From: an uncultured Massilia sp.
GTDB taxonomy: Bacteria > Pseudomonadota > Gammaproteobacteria > Burkholderiales > Burkholderiaceae
Assembly (NCBI GenBank): GCA_946481275.1
Contig: CAMLMV010000007.1
Span: 129,288-193,287, forward strand
DNA: 64,000 nt
Direction: 5' to 3'
Under the pieces are notes generated by a model. The model saw only the letters and a program-made list of their open reading frames with translations. It did no database searches and was not told the DNA's origin. A program made the translations under genes and the position numbers. Numbering within the stretch: position 1 is the stretch's first letter; each line of letters starts with the position of its first letter. Positions 43,847 through 53,249 of this stretch are shown here, piece after piece.

Positions 43847-46471
43847 ATGAAGAAAAACACAACGGCGCCATTCGCGCTCAAGGTCACGGTGGCCGCACTC
43901 GCGTCGGCCGGCGTCCTCGGCAGCGCCCCGGCGTGGTCGCAGGAAGCCGCCCCGGCCGATATGCCGCAAGCGGACGGGAAAACCGTCGTGGTGGTCACCG
44001 GCGTGCGCCGGGCCGCGCAGACCGCGCAGAAAATCAAGCAGGACGCCGACAACGTCGTCGATTCGATCGTCGCCGACGATATCGGCAAATTCCCCGATAC
44101 GAACGTGGCCGAGACGCTCGCGCGCGTCACCGGCATCCAGGTACGGCGCGATGCCGGCGAAGCCAATTCGGTACTGATCCGCGGCCTGCCGGGGATTTCG
44201 ACCCTGCTCAACGGCCGTGAAATGTTCACGACGACCGGCCGCTATATCCAGCTGGCGGACATTCCTTCGACGATGCTGCAGCGCGTGGATGTGTATAAAT
44301 CGCAGAGCGCCGAATTGCTCGAGGGCGGCATCGCCGGCGTGATCGACGTGCGCACCAATCGCCCATTCGACTTCAAGGGCGCAACCGTCAGCGTGAACGC
44401 GGGCGCGCGCCACCGGGACAAGGCGCACCGTAACGACCCGGAAGCGAATGCCTTGTTGTCGAATCGCTGGAAGACGGATGCCGGCGAGTTCGGCGCGCTG
44501 GTCGGCGCGTCGTACGTGAAGGGCGATTACTGGGAAGAACGCAGCTTCCAGTCTTTCCCGATCTCGAAGGAATGGCTCGGGGCAGGCGCAACCGGTCCGG
44601 ACGTGCTGGGCCTGCAGGCGATCTACGGCAAGCGCAAACGCACGGCCGCCAATTTCGCCGCGCAGTACAAACCCAGCGCCGACCTGGAATTCTATGCTGA
44701 AGGCCTGGCTTCCCATTTCCAGGGCAACGACCAGACCAACCTGCTGGTGGGCTTTCCCTTCTGGGCCGGCAGCAGCAGCGCCACCATGATTCCGGGCACA
44801 AAGGAAGTCGATACGGTGACGTCGCAGAACGCCAACACGATCCTGTCGACGCAGGCGCGCTACGCGGACAACAAGACCTCCCAGGTTGCTCTCGGCGCGA
44901 AGTGGCGGGTCACGCCCGGCTTGCGCCTGACTTCCGAACTGGCGCATACCGACTCGAAATACGTCTGGCGCAATCCGATCCTGGACGTGATCACCAAGGT
45001 GCCGAACGCGTACGGCAAGACCAATGTCGACGGCGGCGCGTATGTGAAATACAGCGGCTTCGATATCGGCGACGCGGCCAATATCAACCTGTTGCAGCTA
45101 TTCGACCGTTACGGCAACGACAAGGGAAGTTCGACCGATTTCCGCTCGGACGTCACCTATACCCCGGCGTACGACGGCTTGTTCAAGGAATTCCTGGCCG
45201 GCGTGCGCGCCAACCGCCGCACCGCGGAGTCGATCAAGTCGTTCGAGGGCAGCGCTTCCGCGCCGGATAGCGTCAAGGCGTCGACGCTGCCCGGCATGTC
45301 CTGCAACGCGCCGACGATGTCGCGCGATTACGGCACGCAGAACTGGTACACGCCATGCGCCAGCTACCTGCTGGACGATACGGCGACGGTGCGGCAGGCG
45401 GTGACGGGCAACCCGGCCGCCAAGGGACTCGATCCGGGTTCGTTCTTCAAGGACGTCGAAAAGAATGTGTCGATGTACGTGTCGGGCAAGATCGGCTTCG
45501 ATGTCGGCGCCATTCCCGTCGACGGCCTGCTGGGCGTGCGCGTGACGCGGACCGATTCCGACCTGATCGGCAAGAGCCAGGTCAACGGCCAGTACGTGGA
45601 GACGCCGGTCAGCACGAGCGGCACCGACGTGCTGCCGAGTGCGAACTTCAAGGCCAGGCTGCCGCATGACGTGATTGCGCGCCTTGCCTACGCGAAGACG
45701 CTGACGCGTCCGAGTTTTGCCCAGCTCAATCCCGGCACGGCCTACGTCGCGGCGAACGGCACGACCGTGCAGGCGACGGCCAGCGGCGGCAATCCAAACC
45801 TGAAGCCGTTCACCGGCCAGAACCTGGATGCGGCGCTGGAATGGTATTTCGCACCGACCGGCATGCTGAGTGCGACGGTGTTCCGGCATAACTTCGACGG
45901 CTACATCATCAACAAATCGGTGCCCGAAATGTTCCAGGGCCTCAAGTACGACACCAGCCGTCCGTTCAATACCGACAAAGGCCATTTGCAAGGCGTGGAA
46001 ATGTCGTATCGCCAGTTCTACGACAGGCTGCCGGGCTGGCTGGGCGGCTTCGGCATGGAGGCGAACGTCAGTTATATGGAAGGCGGCCTGACGTCGTCCA
46101 TCGTGCCTGGATTGAAGGGCAAGCCGTTCAGCGGCATGTCGAAGAATTCATACAACGTGGTCGCCCTGTATGAAAGGGCCGGCGTATCGGCGCGCCTCGC
46201 CTATAACTGGCGTTCGAAATTCGTGCAGGTCTATGGCGATCACCCGAGCAATTCGGGCAGCGCGCCGGCGCGTGATTTGATCGCCGCGCCGATGTCCACG
46301 CTGGATGGTTCACTGAGCTACAAGTTCACGCCGAACCTGTCGGTGACCCTGACCGGCACCAACCTGCTGAACTTCCAGTATGTCGATTACTGGACCGACC
46401 AGCGCCTGTATCCGCGCGATACCCGCCGCTACGATCGTACGTTCGGGCTGGCGCTGAACTGGAAGAACTGA
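43847..46471 (+). CDS. TonB-dependent receptor of the pectin side-chain locus
   Basis: An 874-residue outer-membrane transporter. It has a signal peptide ending near APAWSQ, a TonB box-like VVVVTGVRRA, the plug (SIVADDIGKFPDTNVAETLARVTGIQ, typical of the CUT/oligosaccharide receptors) and a barrel ending TFGLALNWKN. GAGGAG lies eight bases before ATG 43847. Between enzymes of one locus it is the obvious importer of arabino- or galacto-oligosaccharides. It is preceded by two LacI operators and followed at 16 bp by the convergent lacI gene. Confidence 0.94.
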   Translation: MKKNTTAPFALKVTVAALASAGVLGSAPAWSQEAAPADMPQADGKTVVVVTGVRRAAQTAQKIKQDADNVVDSIVADDIGKFPDTNVAETLARVTGIQVRRDAGEANSVLIRGLPGISTLLNGREMFTTTGRYIQLADIPSTMLQRVDVYKSQSAELLEGGIAGVIDVRTNRPFDFKGATVSVNAGARHRDKAHRNDPEANALLSNRWKTDAGEFGALVGASYVKGDYWEERSFQSFPISKEWLGAGATGPDVLGLQAIYGKRKRTAANFAAQYKPSADLEFYAEGLASHFQGNDQTNLLVGFPFWAGSSSATMIPGTKEVDTVTSQNANTILSTQARYADNKTSQVALGAKWRVTPGLRLTSELAHTDSKYVWRNPILDVITKVPNAYGKTNVDGGAYVKYSGFDIGDAANINLLQLFDRYGNDKGSSTDFRSDVTYTPAYDGLFKEFLAGVRANRRTAESIKSFEGSASAPDSVKASTLPGMSCNAPTMSRDYGTQNWYTPCASYLLDDTATVRQAVTGNPAAKGLDPGSFFKDVEKNVSMYVSGKIGFDVGAIPVDGLLGVRVTRTDSDLIGKSQVNGQYVETPVSTSGTDVLPSANFKARLPHDVIARLAYAKTLTRPSFAQLNPGTAYVAANGTTVQATASGGNPNLKPFTGQNLDAALEWYFAPTGMLSATVFRHNFDGYIINKSVPEMFQGLKYDTSRPFNTDKGHLQGVEMSYRQFYDRLPGWLGGFGMEANVSYMEGGLTSSIVPGLKGKPFSGMSKNSYNVVALYERAGVSARLAYNWRSKFVQVYGDHPSNSGSAPARDLIAAPMSTLDGSLSYKFTPNLSVTLTGTNLLNFQYVDYWTDQRLYPRDTRRYDRTFGLALNWKN

Positions 46472-46487
46472 CCGCGCGGTCGATGAT

Positions 46488-47510
46488 TCACGCGCGCAGG
46501 CGCGGCGCCGCCGTCGATTCCCGGACGATCAGTTCCAGGCCGGGAATGCACTCCATCGGCGGCGCGTCGTGCTTGCGCTCCTGGATTTCCATCAGCAGCT
46601 CCACGCCGCGCGCGGCCATCGCGGCAGTGGGGATGGCGACTGTCGTCAGCGCAGGGCGCGACTGGCTCGACACCATGATGTTGGTGATGCTGACCACCGA
46701 GATTGCGGCCGGGACCGGACGGCCCAACTGGGCGGCGGCGTCGAGGACGCCCAGTGCGGCGAGGTCGTTCGAGACGAACACCGCCGTCAGGTCCGGCATG
46801 GTGGACAGCAGGTCGAGCGCCGCCGCTTTTCCGCCTTCGAACGTGTCCGCGCAAAAACGCACTGCCGCAGCCGGGCAGGCCAGGCGGGCCTTGCGCATGA
46901 CGTCGCGGAAGCCCTGGTAGCGCAGGTTGTGGATGCCGTCTTTCGGGCTGGCGATGATCGCACCGATCTGGCGGTGGCCGAGTCCGGTCAGATGGGCGGT
47001 TGCCATCCGTCCCGCCTCGCGGCCGTCGAAGGCGAGGCAGGGGAGTCCTGGATGCGTGTCCGGGTCTTCCCACAGGTTGAGGACGACGGGCGTGCCCTGC
47101 GCGACGATCTGCTGGAGATGCCCGACGTCCAGGCCCGGATTGTTGGCGACGATCACGCCGTCGGACAGCGAGCCGGCCACTTCGTCGAGGAAGCGGGTTT
47201 CCTTCTCCGCTTCGTAGTCGGTGTTGCAAACGATGAGATAGCGCTGGTGCTTGCGGGCGGCCTGGTCCACGTACAGCATGAGTTCCGAATAGAAGGGGTT
47301 CGTGATGCAGGTGAGCACCAGGGCGAAGGTGGGAGCCCTGCGCTCGACCAGCGCACGCGCCGCGAGGTTGGGGCGGTAGCCCAGGTGCGCGACCGCATCG
47401 AGCACGCGCTGCCGGGTCGCATCGCCCGTCCTGCCGCGTCCGCGAAGAACGTTGGTGACGGTGGTCGGCGTGACGCCGGCATGGGCAGCTACTTCCTTGA
47501 TGGTTGCCAT
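46488..47510 (-). CDS. LacI-family repressor of the pectin side-chain locus
   Basis: A 340-residue regulator with the HTH at its extreme N-terminus (IKEVAAHAGVTPTTVTNVLR, residues 4-23), hinge helix (LGYRPNLAARAL) and periplasmic-binding-protein fold. It is divergent from the lectin-GH43 gene across a 226-bp gap containing two TTTAACGTTAAA-type operators. The same operators lie before the other two plus-strand units, so this protein most likely controls all three and itself, with arabinose, galactose or an oligosaccharide as inducer (inference). Confidence 0.94.
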   Translation of the reverse strand: MATIKEVAAHAGVTPTTVTNVLRGRGRTGDATRQRVLDAVAHLGYRPNLAARALVERRAPTFALVLTCITNPFYSELMLYVDQAARKHQRYLIVCNTDYEAEKETRFLDEVAGSLSDGVIVANNPGLDVGHLQQIVAQGTPVVLNLWEDPDTHPGLPCLAFDGREAGRMATAHLTGLGHRQIGAIIASPKDGIHNLRYQGFRDVMRKARLACPAAAVRFCADTFEGGKAAALDLLSTMPDLTAVFVSNDLAALGVLDAAAQLGRPVPAAISVVSITNIMVSSQSRPALTTVAIPTAAMAARGVELLMEIQERKHDAPPMECIPGLELIVRESTAAPRLRA

Positions 47511-47566
47511 GAGTGGATTCGAAAGCCTTGCATGTGAATGAATGCCGGGATTTTCCTTGAAATTAG

Positions 47567-47610
47567 TTTTACGTTCAACTAGTATTATCGAACTTAGGTT
47601 TAACGTTAAA
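47567..47610. promoter_or_regulatory. Pair of LacI operators in the lacI / lectin-GH43 gap
   Basis: TTTTACGTTCAA (47567-47578) and TTTAACGTTAAA (47599-47610), 32 bp apart (about three helical turns). Together with the other two pairs they define a six-site local set. Confidence 0.77.
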
Positions 47611-47736
47611 TCAGATTGCGAACGGCGCGAACCGGTTGAACCACAGTCTCCTTGGCCATTGCGGCCTTTGTGGCAGCCTCGGCTGCCACTTTTTTGTTGG
47701 GAGGCAGTCGACGTACTTACTCACAGGAGGATGTTC

Positions 47737-49128
47737 ATGAAAAGATTTGCGGTTGGACTCGTATTACTGGCGGCATTGGCGACCCAGGCGCGCGCGCAGG
47801 TGGTCGTGAGCGACGCCGTGCAGTTCAAGATCAAGAACGTCAACAGCGGATTGGTGCTCGCGATTCCCGGCGCCAGCCAGGCCGCGGGAAGCAACGTGAT
47901 TCAATGGAACGACACCGGCGGCAGCGAGCAGTTGTGGCATTTCATTCCGATGGGCAGCGGCCAGTACAACATCGAGAACCTCGCGACCCACCAGCTGCTG
48001 GGCGTGTCGGCCGGATCGAAATCGGCCGGCGCGCAAATCGTCCAATGGGCCGATAACGGCACGGCGGATCACCTGTGGACGGTCATCCAGGCGGCCGATG
48101 GCAATTACCTGATCAAGAATGTCAACAGTGGCCTGTACCTCGACGTGTACCAGGGGAGCACGTCGACGAGCGCCGTCATCGACCAATGGAGCGCGTCCGG
48201 TTGCCTGTGCCAGGAATGGCAGCTGGTGAGCACCGGCATCGATCCGTATCCGGCACCCGGCGCCGTGAGCGGCAACGGGACCCGCGTGCACGATCCGTTC
48301 ATGCTGCGCGACGGCGGCGGGACCTATTGGCTGTACGGCACCAACAATACGCTGGCGTCGTCGAGCGACCGGATCAATTTCACGAATGCGGGCAGTGCGC
48401 TGGCGCCGATACCCGCGTGGACCAGCACCTATACCAAGGGCGGCACGCTGTGGGCGCCGAACGTGGTGCGGATGAATAACACCTACTACCAATACTATTC
48501 CGCATCCAGCTACGGATCGCAGACGTCGGCCATTGGCGTCGCCCGCGCGTCCACGCCGAACAGCACGGCGTGGACGGACCTGGGGACCGTGGTGACGTCG
48601 AGTGCATCGACGCCCTACAACGCCATCGACCCCAGCATCATCCAGGACCAGGCGGGCGGCTGGTGGATGTCCTACGGATCGTGGTGGAACGGCATTTACC
48701 TGATCAAGCTGGACCCGGCCACCGGCAAGCAATCGACGGCCAATACGACGAACTACCACCTGGCCCAGCGTCCGAAGGGGCTGGAGGGGGCGTATCTCTA
48801 CTATTACAACGGGTATTACTACCTCTTCGCGTCCATCAATACCTGCTGCAGCGGTGCGAACAGCACCTATCGCATCATCGTTGGCCGTTCGACCTCGGTG
48901 ACCGGCCCCTACCTGGACCGCGGCGGCGTCAATTTGCTGAGCGGCGGCGGCACGATCGTCCTGAGCGCGCACGGCAACATCAAGGGACCCGGCGGCCAGA
49001 GCCTGATGACCGACAGCGACGGTCCGCTGATGGTGTACCACTACTACGATGCCAATCACAACGGCAATGAAACGCTGGGCATCAACCGCATCGGCTTCAC
49101 GGCGGATGGCTGGCCTTACGTGTATTGA
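47737..49128 (+). CDS. Ricin-type lectin domain fused to GH43 hydrolase, secreted
   Basis: A 463-residue enzyme. The signal peptide is MKRFAVGLVLLAALATQARA. Residues about 28-165 are a beta-trefoil carbohydrate-binding domain with three repeats (KNVNSGLVLAIPG, ENLATHQLLGVS, KNVNSGLYLDVY) and QxW-like ends. The rest is a GH43 propeller with Asp in VHDPFMLRDGG, Asp in AIDPSIIQDQ, Glu in GLEGAYLYYY and the CCSGANSTYRIIVGRS segment shared with the lipoprotein GH43. AGGAGG six bases before ATG 47737 sets the start. The two GH43 enzymes differ in anchoring: this one is free and lectin-tethered. Confidence 0.92.
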   Translation: MKRFAVGLVLLAALATQARAQVVVSDAVQFKIKNVNSGLVLAIPGASQAAGSNVIQWNDTGGSEQLWHFIPMGSGQYNIENLATHQLLGVSAGSKSAGAQIVQWADNGTADHLWTVIQAADGNYLIKNVNSGLYLDVYQGSTSTSAVIDQWSASGCLCQEWQLVSTGIDPYPAPGAVSGNGTRVHDPFMLRDGGGTYWLYGTNNTLASSSDRINFTNAGSALAPIPAWTSTYTKGGTLWAPNVVRMNNTYYQYYSASSYGSQTSAIGVARASTPNSTAWTDLGTVVTSSASTPYNAIDPSIIQDQAGGWWMSYGSWWNGIYLIKLDPATGKQSTANTTNYHLAQRPKGLEGAYLYYYNGYYYLFASINTCCSGANSTYRIIVGRSTSVTGPYLDRGGVNLLSGGGTIVLSAHGNIKGPGGQSLMTDSDGPLMVYHYYDANHNGNETLGINRIGFTADGWPYVY

Positions 49129-49163
49129 TTGGCTGATTTTTTTACTTGAACTGGAACGACGCA

Positions 49164-51641
49164 ATGAAGCTGCACAAGTCTGACTTTCCCGGTTGGCGGT
49201 TTTGGGTCCGCCATGTTTTGTTCGCCGTGTTCGGCGGGCTGCTCGTCATGCCGGCGCACGCCGACGGCGGACGCGAACGACTGTCGCTCGATCGCGGCTG
49301 GCTGTTTCATCTTGGGGATGTACCATTCCACGTGCCCGCCACGCAGGATGAAACCTATTACGCCACCAAGGCCGGCCTGGCGTCGGGTGCGGCAGCCGTG
49401 AAATTCGATGACAGCGGCTGGCGCAAGCTCGACCTGCCGCACGACTGGCAGGTCGAACAGCCATTCGACCCGAAAGCGAATATGGCCCAGGGCTTTCGCC
49501 CACGCGGCATCGGCTGGTACCGGCGCTATATCGCTTTGCCCGAAAGCGATCGTGGCCGGCACGTCGAACTCGAATTCGGCGCCATCGCCACGCATGCAAC
49601 GGTGTGGGTGAACGGTAACCTGGTCAACCATAACTGGTCGGGCTATAACGAGGTGCGCATCGACATTACGCCGTATCTGCATTATGGCGACCAGCACGCC
49701 AATGTCGTCGCGGTCCGCGTCGATGCGAATGCGATGGAAGGCTGGTGGTACGAAGGCGCCGGCATGTACCGGCACACCTGGCTGGTCAAGACCGATGGCG
49801 TGCACGTGGTGCCCGATGGCGTGCGCGTGACGCCGCGCGAGGTCGCGGCCGGCAACTGGGAAATCCCGGCCACCGTCACGCTCGATAACGATGGCAAGCA
49901 GGACGCACGGGTCGAAGTGGAGATGGTGGTCACCGGGCCGGACGGCAAACAGGTGGCGCGCCGCAGCACGTCGATCGCGGTGCCGGTGCTTACGCAGGTG
50001 ACGGCCTCGCTGCCGATGGCGATACGCCAGCCCGCGCTGTGGTCGCTCGACCGGACCACGCTGTACCACGTGACGACGACCGTGCGGCGCGATGGCAAGG
50101 TGGTGGACCGGCTGGCGCTGGACACTGGCTTTCGCACGCTGCGCTTCGACGCCGCAAAAGGCTTCTTCCTCAACGGCAAGCACGTCAAGTTGCAGGGCGT
50201 GTGCCTGCACCAGGACCATGCCGGCGTTGGCGTCGCCGTGCCGACCGCGATCTGGGAATTCCGTCTACGCCGCCTGAAAGAACTCGGGGTGAATGCGATC
50301 CGCTTCTCGCACAATGCAATCGCCTCCGAAGTGTTGGACATGGCCGACCGCATGGGTTTCCTGGTGATGGCCGAGAACCGCAACTTCAATCCGTCGCCGG
50401 ATTACATGAAGCAGTTCGAGTGGATGCTCAAGCGTGATCGCCACCACCCGTCGATCATCCTGTGGTCGGTGTTCAACGAGGAACCGGTGCAGGCGACGGA
50501 GGCCGGCTACGAAATGGCGCGTCGCATGGTGGCCGTCGCCAAGGCACTCGATGGCACACGCCCAACCACGGCGGCCATGAGCAATGGCTTGCTCACGCCT
50601 CTGAACGTCTCCCATGCGGTGGACGTCGTCGGCGCCAATTACCAGATTCCGGAGTACGACAAATTCCATGCGGCCCGTCCCGACAAACCTTTTACGAGTT
50701 CGGAGGATACGTCGGCTTTCATGACACGCGGCGAATTCGCGACCGACAAGGCGCGTCATATCGAGACCAGTTACGACACCGAGGCGCCAGCCTGGGGCAA
50801 TACCCATCGCGACGCCTGGCAAGCGATCGGCACACGTGATTTCGTCGCCGGCGGCTTTGTCTGGACGGGGTTCGACTATCACGGCGAGTCCTGGCCCTAC
50901 GCGTCGTGGCCGTCGGTCAGTTCGTTCTTCGGCATCATGGACTTGAACGGTTTTCCGAAGACGGCGTACTACATGCACCAGGTCCAGTGGATCAAGGACC
51001 GCCCGCTTGTCTACATCGCGCCTCACTGGAACTGGTCGGGCAAGGAGGGCCAGGAGATCGTGGTCAGAGTGATGTCGAACGCCGAGCGCGTGAAGCTCTT
51101 GCTCAATGGTCGCGAGATCGGCGAACAGAAGGTCGACCACTACCGCATGAACGATTTCAAGGTTAACTACGAAGCCGGGAGGCTGGACGCGATCGCTTAC
51201 ACCGGTGGCAAGGAGGTGGCTCGCACGAATGTCGAGACCACCGGTCCGGCCGTCGCACTGGAACTCGTGCCTGACCGCGTCGCGCTCAAGGGCGACGGCG
51301 ACGACGCCATGCCCATCACCGTGCGTGCACTCGATGCGCAAGGCCGGGCAGTACCGATCGCGAACGATGAAGTGACCTTCGAGATCGCCGGTGCGGGCAA
51401 GTCGATCGGTCATGGTAACGGTGATCCAAATTCGCACGAAGACGAGAAAGGAAGGACGCGCAAGCTGTTCAACGGCCTGGCCCAGTTGCTCGTGCAGAGC
51501 AACTGGAACAGCAGCGGTTCGATCGAAGTCAGCGCCAGTGCTCCCGGGTTGCGGGCCGCACACCTGGCAATTCCGGTCAGGGCGGTCGCGCCGGTAGCAT
51601 ACGTGCCTGCGGCGGCCCCGCCGGTCGACGACAAGCCGTAG
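49164..51641 (+). CDS. GH2 beta-galactosidase-like enzyme
   Basis: An 825-residue exported enzyme. A signal (HVLFAVFGGLLVMPAHA) precedes the sugar-binding sandwich (LPHDWQVEQPF, GIGWYRR), an Ig-like domain, and the TIM barrel with the GH2 pattern KLQGVCLHQDHAGVG, acid/base Glu in SVFNEEP and nucleophile Glu probably in SSEDTSAF. C-terminal DUF4982-type and Ig-like domains follow, ending in an Ala/Pro-rich tail. It starts 35 bp after the lectin-GH43 gene and is co-transcribed. It would remove beta-galactose from galactan or arabinogalactan side chains. Confidence 0.92.
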   Translation: MKLHKSDFPGWRFWVRHVLFAVFGGLLVMPAHADGGRERLSLDRGWLFHLGDVPFHVPATQDETYYATKAGLASGAAAVKFDDSGWRKLDLPHDWQVEQPFDPKANMAQGFRPRGIGWYRRYIALPESDRGRHVELEFGAIATHATVWVNGNLVNHNWSGYNEVRIDITPYLHYGDQHANVVAVRVDANAMEGWWYEGAGMYRHTWLVKTDGVHVVPDGVRVTPREVAAGNWEIPATVTLDNDGKQDARVEVEMVVTGPDGKQVARRSTSIAVPVLTQVTASLPMAIRQPALWSLDRTTLYHVTTTVRRDGKVVDRLALDTGFRTLRFDAAKGFFLNGKHVKLQGVCLHQDHAGVGVAVPTAIWEFRLRRLKELGVNAIRFSHNAIASEVLDMADRMGFLVMAENRNFNPSPDYMKQFEWMLKRDRHHPSIILWSVFNEEPVQATEAGYEMARRMVAVAKALDGTRPTTAAMSNGLLTPLNVSHAVDVVGANYQIPEYDKFHAARPDKPFTSSEDTSAFMTRGEFATDKARHIETSYDTEAPAWGNTHRDAWQAIGTRDFVAGGFVWTGFDYHGESWPYASWPSVSSFFGIMDLNGFPKTAYYMHQVQWIKDRPLVYIAPHWNWSGKEGQEIVVRVMSNAERVKLLLNGREIGEQKVDHYRMNDFKVNYEAGRLDAIAYTGGKEVARTNVETTGPAVALELVPDRVALKGDGDDAMPITVRALDAQGRAVPIANDEVTFEIAGAGKSIGHGNGDPNSHEDEKGRTRKLFNGLAQLLVQSNWNSSGSIEVSASAPGLRAAHLAIPVRAVAPVAYVPAAAPPVDDKP

Positions 51642-51712
51642 AGCTGAATTGCTCAATTCGACGGCAGTGTCCCGGATTCCCGCGCCACTGCCGGCACCTT
51701 GCCAGAGCCACC
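51642..51712. other. Region after the GH2 gene with two small stem-loops
   Basis: GAATT-GCTC-AATTC (51646-51659) and GGCAGTG...CACTGCC (51663-51692) are short dyads just after the operon. Either could end transcription, but neither has a T-run. Confidence 0.35.
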
Positions 51713-51805
51713 TTACGAGGGATTCGGTGTCGCCTCGGGCGGCACGCTGCGGTCGATCAGCGCACCGATGCCGAGGCCGACGACGGAGTGGGTGAGATTG
51801 TCCAT
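51713..51805 (-). pseudogene. N-terminal fragment of a DUF457-type metal-dependent hydrolase
   Basis: The minus strand reads MDNLTHSVVGLGIGALIDRS and ten more residues before TAA. MDNLTHS(L/V)VGL is the characteristic start of membrane-bound metal-dependent hydrolases of the YdjM/DUF457 group, normally about 300 residues. Only 30 codons remain. Confidence 0.6.
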
Positions 51806-51892
51806 TCCGCAATCTTCCCCAAACTGCAAGCTAAAAGACGTTCCATCGCAATGCAGGCGTTCGCAACGTCATCGCATGCGAATCGAACGCCC

Positions 51893-52255
51893 TTATTGCG
51901 CCGACGGTGCGTTCAAGGCGGTCCGGCAGATCCGGGCCGTCTGCAATCCCAGCCAGGTAGCGTTCGTCCAGAAGAAGACATAAGGCAAGGCGACAACGGC
52001 CAGGCCGGCCGTTCCGGCATAGAACGACAGCAGCATCGTGAGCGCGCCGCAGAACGAGGCAAGCACGAAAGCTGCGCCGTGGCGTGCGGCTGTTTCCGAC
52101 GTGCCGGCCGCGAAGCCGATCAGCAGGGCGATGGCGAGGCAAATGGCGATTTGGGCAGTCGAGGCAATCCCCGAAAAGCTATTGTAGAGGCGGGCAAGGA
52201 CAACGACGGTCGCCAGGTATCCACCCAGGAAAACGGTAAGTTGGGGTAATTTCAT
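51893..52255 (-). CDS. Small four-helix membrane protein, function unknown
   Basis: A 120-residue protein with four hydrophobic segments (TVFLGGYLATVVVLARL; AICLAIALLIGFAAG; AAFVLASFCGALTMLL; GLAVVALPYVFFW) and short polar loops. No family is recognised. It lies between two gene remnants (51713-51805, 52386-52590) in DNA that appears to have been scrambled. The frame is intact, so it may be functional. Confidence 0.6.
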   Translation of the reverse strand: MKLPQLTVFLGGYLATVVVLARLYNSFSGIASTAQIAICLAIALLIGFAAGTSETAARHGAAFVLASFCGALTMLLSFYAGTAGLAVVALPYVFFWTNATWLGLQTARICRTALNAPSAQ

Positions 52256-52385
52256 TGGAACTCAGGCAAGCTGTGCCATCGTCGATCAGAAAATGCGACG
52301 ATGCGCGAATGCCACAAGTATACATGCACTCAGGAAAACCTGCCGCGGACCCGAACATGACTGCAGTAAAGGGATGCCCCGCATT

Positions 52386-52590
52386 GCCAAGCATTGCCGC
52401 CACGTCGCCATAATCCTGATCGAATACTTTTCGCATCAGGAATGCGGCATGCTCTTCCGGCGTGAGGCGTTCCAGTACCCAGGGCATTGCGACGGAAACA
52501 TCGCTCGCCAGTTCGGCAGCGGCCTCAGGCGTGTCTTCGACGGCCTCGACCACAGGTTCCGGAAGCCACCAGCCGGTGTAGGCTGGTCGA
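52386..52590 (-). pseudogene. Fragment of an ECF sigma factor (SigJ/ECF41-like)
   Basis: The minus strand reads YTGWWLPEPVVEAVEDTPEA, then about 30 residues later LERLTPEEHAAFLMRKVFDQ-DYGDVAAMLG. This is the end of the linker and the start of region 4 of ECF41-type sigma factors. Region 2, the rest of region 4 and the SnoaL-like tail are missing. No start codon fits. Confidence 0.6.
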
Positions 52591-52637
52591 ACTGACGATC
52601 GTGATCGCGGCCATGAATGCGATCAATCGCATGGGGA

Positions 52638-53249
52638 TCAGCTTCCGGTTGAAGCCGTGCGCAAGGGCTTGGATGGATCGGGCAGCACCGCGATGCTGCC
52701 CGTGTAACCGTCCGGCAGCACCAATGACCGGCAAGTGCATGCCGACAGCAGGGTTTCATCGCGGCCTCCCCATTCCGCCAGCGCCAATCCACGGCATTTG
52801 AACCTGGCTTCGCGCTCGCTCCACGCGCGCGCGAACGCGGACACGTCGGCCAGCGTGGCCGCGCACGCCGGGCCGAGATAGTCGCGGGCGACGGCCCGCC
52901 AGTCCGGGACATCGACGACTTGCATCAGGTCGATGCCGACGGCGCCGCCATCCAGCCGCAGGGCCGCCACGGACAGGTCGCCGTCGTGACTGATCGACAG
53001 TGCGGCGCGACGGCCATCGTCGAGCAGGGCATATGGCGCCTCGCCGGGCGCACCGCACAGCCGGACAGCCGAGGCAGGCAGCCCGCTCGTCTCCGCCAGC
53101 GCGGCGAGCAGCGCCGAACGGATCGTACGCCGCGCCGTCGCACGGTCGGGCTGGCCGCGCACGCCGACGACCTGCACCGCCGAAGCGGAAGCAGGCGCGA
53201 CCGCGAACCCGCCGCCGTCCCACCAGCGCACAGGCAATGCGTGGTCCAT
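52638..53249 (-). CDS. 4'-phosphopantetheinyl transferase
   Basis: A 203-residue enzyme that loads CoA-derived phosphopantetheine onto carrier proteins. The Mg2+ motif is VGIDLMQV, followed by the catalytic WSEREARFK. Its ATG shares one base with the TGA of the synthetase gene upstream, so the two are translationally linked. The natural target is Ser572 of that protein. An upstream in-frame ATG (53285) would overlap the synthetase more and is less likely. Confidence 0.88.
   Translation of the reverse strand: MDHALPVRWWDGGGFAVAPASASAVQVVGVRGQPDRATARRTIRSALLAALAETSGLPASAVRLCGAPGEAPYALLDDGRRAALSISHDGDLSVAALRLDGGAVGIDLMQVVDVPDWRAVARDYLGPACAATLADVSAFARAWSEREARFKCRGLALAEWGGRDETLLSACTCRSLVLPDGYTGSIAVLPDPSKPLRTASTGS

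Noticed and set aside
42452..47610. Considered an integration-host-factor or phage operator series
   Set aside because: The sites occur only at promoters of one sugar locus with its own LacI gene, with no phage genes nearby.
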